Part shown: positions 5,295 through 8,942 of the stretch, one piece after another
Layout: the number at the start of each line of letters is the position of its first letter
How positions within the stretch are numbered: the first letter of the stretch is position 1
Assembly: GCA_937914725.1 (NCBI GenBank)
Contig: CALDMJ010000030.1
Coordinates: 1-8,942, forward strand
DNA: 8,942 bases
Origin: an uncultured Clostridia bacterium
Lineage (GTDB): Bacteria > Bacillota > Clostridia > Christensenellales > UBA1242
Direction: 5' to 3'
The notes under the pieces: generated by a model
The model's database searches: none
Seen by the model: only the letters and a program-made list of their open reading frames with translations
Told to the model about the DNA's origin: nothing
Made by a program: the position numbers and the translations under genes

Positions 5295-6321
5295 CTTTGT
5301 TCTCTCCCAAAACTTTTCTACGCAACTGTCCGCAAGCGCCATCAATATCACTGCCAAGCGAATTTCTAACAGTTACACTCATTCCCATATTTTCAAGTTG
5401 TTGTTTGAAATTTTCTATGTTGTTTGAAGTTTTTAAATCACGTTCTTTAACATAGTTTAACGGAATCAAATTTATATGGCAAATAAGCCCTTTTGTGAGT
5501 ATTCTCAATTGCTGTGCATCCTTTACTGAGTCATTTACGCCGTCTATTAACGTATACTCAAATACTGCCCTACGCCCTGTTTTTTCGATGTATTTTTGCA
5601 CACTATTCATCAATTTGTCAAGGTTATACACCTTTGCAATTGGCATAATTTCTTGACGTTTTTCTTGGAAAGGCGTATGCAAAGAAATAGTCAAAACAAC
5701 CCCCGGAAAATCGTCCGCAAGACGGTCGATTTTGTCAGCAATTCCGCACGTAGACAGCGATATGTTACGCTTCGAGACATTAAAGCCATTCTCATCAGTC
5801 ACAAGTTTCAAAAACTTAATAACGTTGTCATAGTTGTCAAGCGGTTCGCCACTTCCCATTAGGACAATATTTGTAATTTTCCTATCTTTTAAGGTGCCGC
5901 CTAAATATTTATTTACTGCAACAAATTGCCCCAAGATTTCGCCCGCTGACAAATTGCGAATCAAGCCATCAAGCGTCGAAGCACAAAACTTGCACCCCAT
6001 TCGACAACCGACCTGCGTGGAAACGCATAGCGTATTTCCATAACTGTGGTACATTAAAATACCCTCAATTATATTTCCGTCATATAATTCATAGAGAAAT
6101 TTAACCGCATTTTTACCTTTGATGTCGCGATAGATTTTTATAGGCTGGCATACATAATCAGCAAGTTTTGCTTTTAAACTCGCAGGTAAAGTCGTACTTT
6201 CTTTAGGTTTATTGCCTAAAAGTAAACAATTTAAAATTTGTTTTGCTCTAAACTTTGGCTCACCCAGCCCTATTACAAATTGCTCCATTTCTTGCAAATT
6301 TTTGTCTAATAAAATTTCCAC
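5287..6321 (-). CDS. rlmN: Dual-specificity 23S rRNA/tRNA adenine-C2 methyltransferase RlmN
   Basis: Radical SAM enzyme that methylates C2 of A2503 in 23S rRNA and A37 of some tRNAs. The 344-aa length is typical. The [4Fe-4S] cluster motif is CRMGCKFC (C106, C110, C113). The two catalytic cysteines are C99 in LCVSTQ, seven residues before the cluster as in E. coli, and C330 in DIDGACGQL, the methyl-carrying residue. The SAM-binding GSGEP is at 156-160. The start codon is GTG at 6321, with AGGGG about 7 nt upstream, and lies 9 nt after the priA stop. No Cfr-like features were noticed. The function is secure from motif content and order. Confidence 0.97.
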   Translation of the reverse strand: MEILLDKNLQEMEQFVIGLGEPKFRAKQILNCLLLGNKPKESTTLPASLKAKLADYVCQPIKIYRDIKGKNAVKFLYELYDGNIIEGILMYHSYGNTLCVSTQVGCRMGCKFCASTLDGLIRNLSAGEILGQFVAVNKYLGGTLKDRKITNIVLMGSGEPLDNYDNVIKFLKLVTDENGFNVSKRNISLSTCGIADKIDRLADDFPGVVLTISLHTPFQEKRQEIMPIAKVYNLDKLMNSVQKYIEKTGRRAVFEYTLIDGVNDSVKDAQQLRILTKGLICHINLIPLNYVKERDLKTSNNIENFKQQLENMGMSVTVRNSLGSDIDGACGQLRRKVLGENKDE

Positions 6322-6330
6322 AATATCCCC

Positions 6331-8526
6331 TCAACTCAAGTTTTGTTGGTTTATTTCAACAAACAACGATACGCGCGCATCTTTATTTTCATCTACAAGT
6401 CGATAAATTTTTTGTATTAATTCTTCGTGTAATTCATCCTTATAACGCATCAAAATTTGGTATCTGAATTTACCTTGGATGCGCTTTACGGGTGAGTTCA
6501 TTGCTTCGACAAAGTAGATGTCACTGCCATATGGCTTCAAAATATCTTTTAGTTTAAAGTAGATTTTAGCAAGATACTCTTTGACGCGCAGTTCATCCCC
6601 GCCAACAAACAAAAGACGCACAATTTTTGAAAATGGTGGAAAGTTTGTTGTTTTGCGCAAATTGATTTCATTGCTGTAAAATGCGTCGTAATTATTCTCA
6701 ATTGCCTTTTTATAAACAAAATGTTTCGGCGAAAATGTTTGCAAAACGACAGTTCCTTCCTTTTGCGCCCTACCGCAACGTCCTGCTACTTGCGTGATTA
6801 ACTGAAAAGTGCGCTCATTGCTTCTAAAATCAGAAAAATGTAAACTTAAATCGGCGTCTATTATACCAACGAATGAGACATCCCCAAAATCGTGCCCTTT
6901 TGCAACCATTTGCGTTCCAACTAATATTGCAGGTTTGCACTCGGCAAATTTTTTTAGTATTTCCATATGTGAGTTTTTTGTTTTAGTAGTGTCATTATCC
7001 ATTCTAAAGATAGGGACACTAGGAAAAGCCTTGTGAAGTTCCTCAACAACTCTTTGCGTGCCAATTGCTCCTTGCTTTATTTTTTCACTGCCGCACATTG
7101 GACATCGCGTCAAGACCTTGAAACGCTTGCCGCAAAAGTGACACTTCAATTGATTGTCCTCTTTATGTAAAACAAGCGAAACATCGCAATCGGTGCATTT
7201 TGCTACATAGCCACAATCAACGCATCTCATAAATGAGGAATACCCGCGTCGGTTGATGAACACAATCGCTTGATTTCCGTCATCAATGCACTTCTTTAGT
7301 TCATCTTGAAACTTAAATGAAAAAAATGAAGAATTGCCACGCGACAGCTCAGCACACATATCTACAATGTGAATTTTAGGCAGCGCCTTATTGTTAGCTC
7401 TATTTTTCATTGTCAAAAGTGTCAACTCACCTTTTTCTGTTCTATAAAAAGTATCTATGCTTGGTGTCGCACTACCCAAAATGAAGTTGCAGTTATTGTA
7501 GTTTGCGCGAAACTCAGCCACTTCGTGCGTATTGTATCGCGGATTACTCTCACTCACATAACTGTTGTCGTGTTCCTCATCGATGATAATTGCACCGATG
7601 TTTTCAACTGGCGCAAAAATTGCTGAGCGCACTCCAACAACAATGTTTGCCTTTTTTGAAAATATCCTTTGCCACTCATCGTATCTTTCGCCACTTGACA
7701 AGCCACTATGCAAAATGGCGACATTATCACCAAATCTATTGGTAAAATTCGACAAAACTTGTCCTGTCAATGATATTTCGGGCACAAGCATAATTGCTGT
7801 TTTGCCCCGTGCAACACAATCTTCAATGATGCGCATATAAATCTCAGTTTTGCCGCTACCAGTGACGCCGTGAATAAGGAATTTTCCATTTTGCTTGTTC
7901 AAGATTGCATCCAAAGTGTGTTGTTGCTCTACTGTTAAAGTTACATTTTTCTTTTCAGTTTCGTAAATTTTAGGGCGTCTATCTACAACTTGCTCACATA
8001 GCTTTAGTACCCCCTTTTGCTCTAACGCAACAACTGCTCCACGCGAAAATGTATCACAAACTTTAGTGTAATCTGCAATTGGATTAGCACGCATATAGCA
8101 AAGCAAATTGTGTTGTTGGTGCGCATTTTTGCGGATATCAACGACTTTTTCAACATCTTTATATTCGTCATTCAAAATGACAAAGTTTTTGATTTTTTCG
8201 CGAACCCTACCACCGCGCATTTCAGCTGGCAAGAAAAGACGTAAAATGTCGACCATTCGCAAATGGTATTCCTGTTTCATAAATTCCGCAAGCGCAAACA
8301 TTTCTTCCTTGATAACGGGCTCATTTCTCAAAATGCTACCAACTGCTTTCAATTTTCCTTGAGGAATGTCCGTATGAGCTTTTAAATTAACAACAAAGCC
8401 CTCAATTTGTTTATTGCCAAAAGGGACTAACACCAATTGCCCCCGTTGCAGTCCCTCTATGCTTTCATAATCAAAAATTTTATCAATAGATTCCGATGAT
8501 AAATCTACAATGACTTCGGCAATCAT
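6331..8526 (-). CDS. priA: Primosomal protein N' (replication restart helicase PriA)
   Basis: A 3'-to-5' DNA helicase that recognises stalled or repaired forks and reloads the replisome. The 731 aa include an N-terminal 3'-DNA-binding domain (about 1-105, beginning MIAEVIVDL). Helicase motifs follow: Walker A GVTGSGKT (220-227), DEEH (316-319), GSATPS (351-356), GTQMVAKGHDF (537-547) and QVAGRCGRA (579-587). Between the helicase lobes are eight cysteines in four CxxC pairs (C435/438, 444/447, 462/465, 475/478), binding two zinc ions. The ATG lies 2 nt after the rpoZ stop, with GAGG about 9 nt upstream inside rpoZ. In Bacillus and Clostridia coaBC normally stands between rpoZ and priA; here they are adjacent. 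Confidence 0.98.
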   Translation of the reverse strand: MIAEVIVDLSSESIDKIFDYESIEGLQRGQLVLVPFGNKQIEGFVVNLKAHTDIPQGKLKAVGSILRNEPVIKEEMFALAEFMKQEYHLRMVDILRLFLPAEMRGGRVREKIKNFVILNDEYKDVEKVVDIRKNAHQQHNLLCYMRANPIADYTKVCDTFSRGAVVALEQKGVLKLCEQVVDRRPKIYETEKKNVTLTVEQQHTLDAILNKQNGKFLIHGVTGSGKTEIYMRIIEDCVARGKTAIMLVPEISLTGQVLSNFTNRFGDNVAILHSGLSSGERYDEWQRIFSKKANIVVGVRSAIFAPVENIGAIIIDEEHDNSYVSESNPRYNTHEVAEFRANYNNCNFILGSATPSIDTFYRTEKGELTLLTMKNRANNKALPKIHIVDMCAELSRGNSSFFSFKFQDELKKCIDDGNQAIVFINRRGYSSFMRCVDCGYVAKCTDCDVSLVLHKEDNQLKCHFCGKRFKVLTRCPMCGSEKIKQGAIGTQRVVEELHKAFPSVPIFRMDNDTTKTKNSHMEILKKFAECKPAILVGTQMVAKGHDFGDVSFVGIIDADLSLHFSDFRSNERTFQLITQVAGRCGRAQKEGTVVLQTFSPKHFVYKKAIENNYDAFYSNEINLRKTTNFPPFSKIVRLLFVGGDELRVKEYLAKIYFKLKDILKPYGSDIYFVEAMNSPVKRIQGKFRYQILMRYKDELHEELIQKIYRLVDENKDARVSLFVEINQQNLS

Positions 8527-8528
8527 TT

Positions 8529-8732
8529 CTAGTCCTCATTCATTGTTATTTTCTTCTCAACTATTTCTTCAAGTGCTTGAGAAATTTCTTTCTTTTCAAC
8601 AGGCTTTGCTGAAGCGCCCTCATAATAGATTTTGTTGGCAATTTCTTTTGCTCTTTTTTCAGCTAAAATGCAAAGTTTATACTTATTGTTGTCTGTGCAT
8701 TTTAACAATGCTTCGATTGACGGTTCAATCAT
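8529..8732 (-). CDS. rpoZ: RNA polymerase omega subunit
   Basis: Small RNA polymerase subunit (67 aa) that wraps the C-terminus of beta-prime and helps assembly. The signature MIEPSIEALL (1-10), the KYKLCILAEKRAKEI stretch (17-31) and an acidic, lysine-rich tail match the family. Length is in the normal range for Firmicutes. AGGAG overlaps the gatB stop codon, about 8 nt before the ATG. It lies 11 nt after gatB and 2 nt before priA, so it is part of the same operon. Confidence 0.93.
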   Translation of the reverse strand: MIEPSIEALLKCTDNNKYKLCILAEKRAKEIANKIYYEGASAKPVEKKEISQALEEIVEKKITMNED

Positions 8733-8743
8733 TTTAATTTCTC

Positions 8744-8942
8744 CTATTTATCTAAAATTTCTTTAATTATTTTGCTAGCGATTTGTGCATTTGCCTTACC
8801 ACTAGTACGTTTCATAAGCTGCCCAATAAAGAATGACAAGGCTTTAGAATTTCCGCCCTTATAATCGGCAACAGATTGAGGGAATTCAGCTATTATTGCT
8901 TCAACAAGTGCTTTCAATTCTCCCTCATTATTGTTTTGCTTC
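8744..8942 (-). CDS. gatB: Aspartyl/glutamyl-tRNA(Asn/Gln) amidotransferase subunit B, C-terminal end
   Basis: Only the last 65 codons and the stop (TAG, 8744-8746) are in the window; the gene continues past the right edge. The fragment is the GatB/YqeY tail domain: an EGELKALVEAI helix, then FPQSVADYKGGNSKALSFF and IGQLMKRTSGKANAQ, the classic MK-x-T-x-GKAN motif, ending KEILDK. GatCAB converts misacylated Glu-tRNA(Gln) or Asp-tRNA(Asn) to Gln-tRNA or Asn-tRNA using ammonia from GatA; GatB is the kinase and tRNA-binding subunit. A free-standing YqeY protein has the same fold, but the sequence style and motif fit GatB better. Confidence 0.88.
   Translation of the reverse strand, partial: KQNNNEGELKALVEAIIAEFPQSVADYKGGNSKALSFFIGQLMKRTSGKANAQIASKIIKEILDK

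Noticed and set aside
5295..5357. N-terminal extension of rsgA to an upstream ATG
   Set aside because: It lies inside rlmN, has no ribosome binding site, and the added residues do not match RsgA.
1..8942. CRISPR arrays, insertion sequences, phage genes, defence systems
   Set aside because: I saw no regularly spaced repeats, transposase motifs or terminal inverted repeats; the window is housekeeping DNA with small genes.

Overview
The window comes from a low-GC, Gram-positive-type (Firmicutes/Clostridia-like) bacterium using the standard bacterial code, since TGA is a genuine stop for priA and rpe. The gene order follows the well-known Bacillus/Clostridium housekeeping locus (rpoZ, priA, rlmN, rsgA, rpe, spoVM, rpmB, asp23/yloU, fakA/yloV), but in shortened form. 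Several genes that sit between these in Bacillus subtilis (coaBC, def, fmt, rsmB, prpC, prkC, thiN) are missing, and gatB lies directly upstream of rpoZ. A 25-codon spoVM indicates that the organism, or its recent ancestor, forms endospores.

Layout from left to right. Positions 1-177 hold a minus-strand tRNA unit, tRNA-Val(TAC) then tRNA-Gly (cut by the window edge), behind a near-consensus sigma-A promoter. Positions 178-434 are very AT-rich and I see no gene there. Positions 435-758 hold a complete small minus-strand transcription unit: a promoter candidate of forespore sigma-G/sigma-F type, a leader with two adjacent hairpins, a strong Shine-Dalgarno, a 42-codon gene for a basic protein with six cysteines and three KAC pentapeptide repeats, and a perfect 12-bp-stem intrinsic terminator. 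Positions 759-912 are intergenic and include a small GC-richer island of palindromes. Positions 913-3076 are the asp23-fakA operon (minus strand) with its promoter and terminator.

The divergent rpmB promoter lies 40 bp from the asp23 promoter, and rpmB ends in a clear terminator. Next comes spoVM on the plus strand, with a sigma-E/sigma-K-like -10 element. From 3752 to the right edge there is a compact minus-strand operon read gatB (partial), rpoZ, priA, rlmN, rsgA, rpe, with spacings from +11 nt to overlaps of 8 and 11 nt.

The operon combines charged-tRNA supply (GatB), transcription (omega), replication restart (PriA), rRNA/tRNA methylation (RlmN), 30S maturation (RsgA) and pentose phosphate metabolism (Rpe). 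FakA with Asp23 links to fatty-acid activation and the cell envelope. The two items most worth attention are the 42-aa cysteine-rich protein, which I cannot assign to a known family, and the very short spoVM; both are small enough to be missed by routine gene calling.
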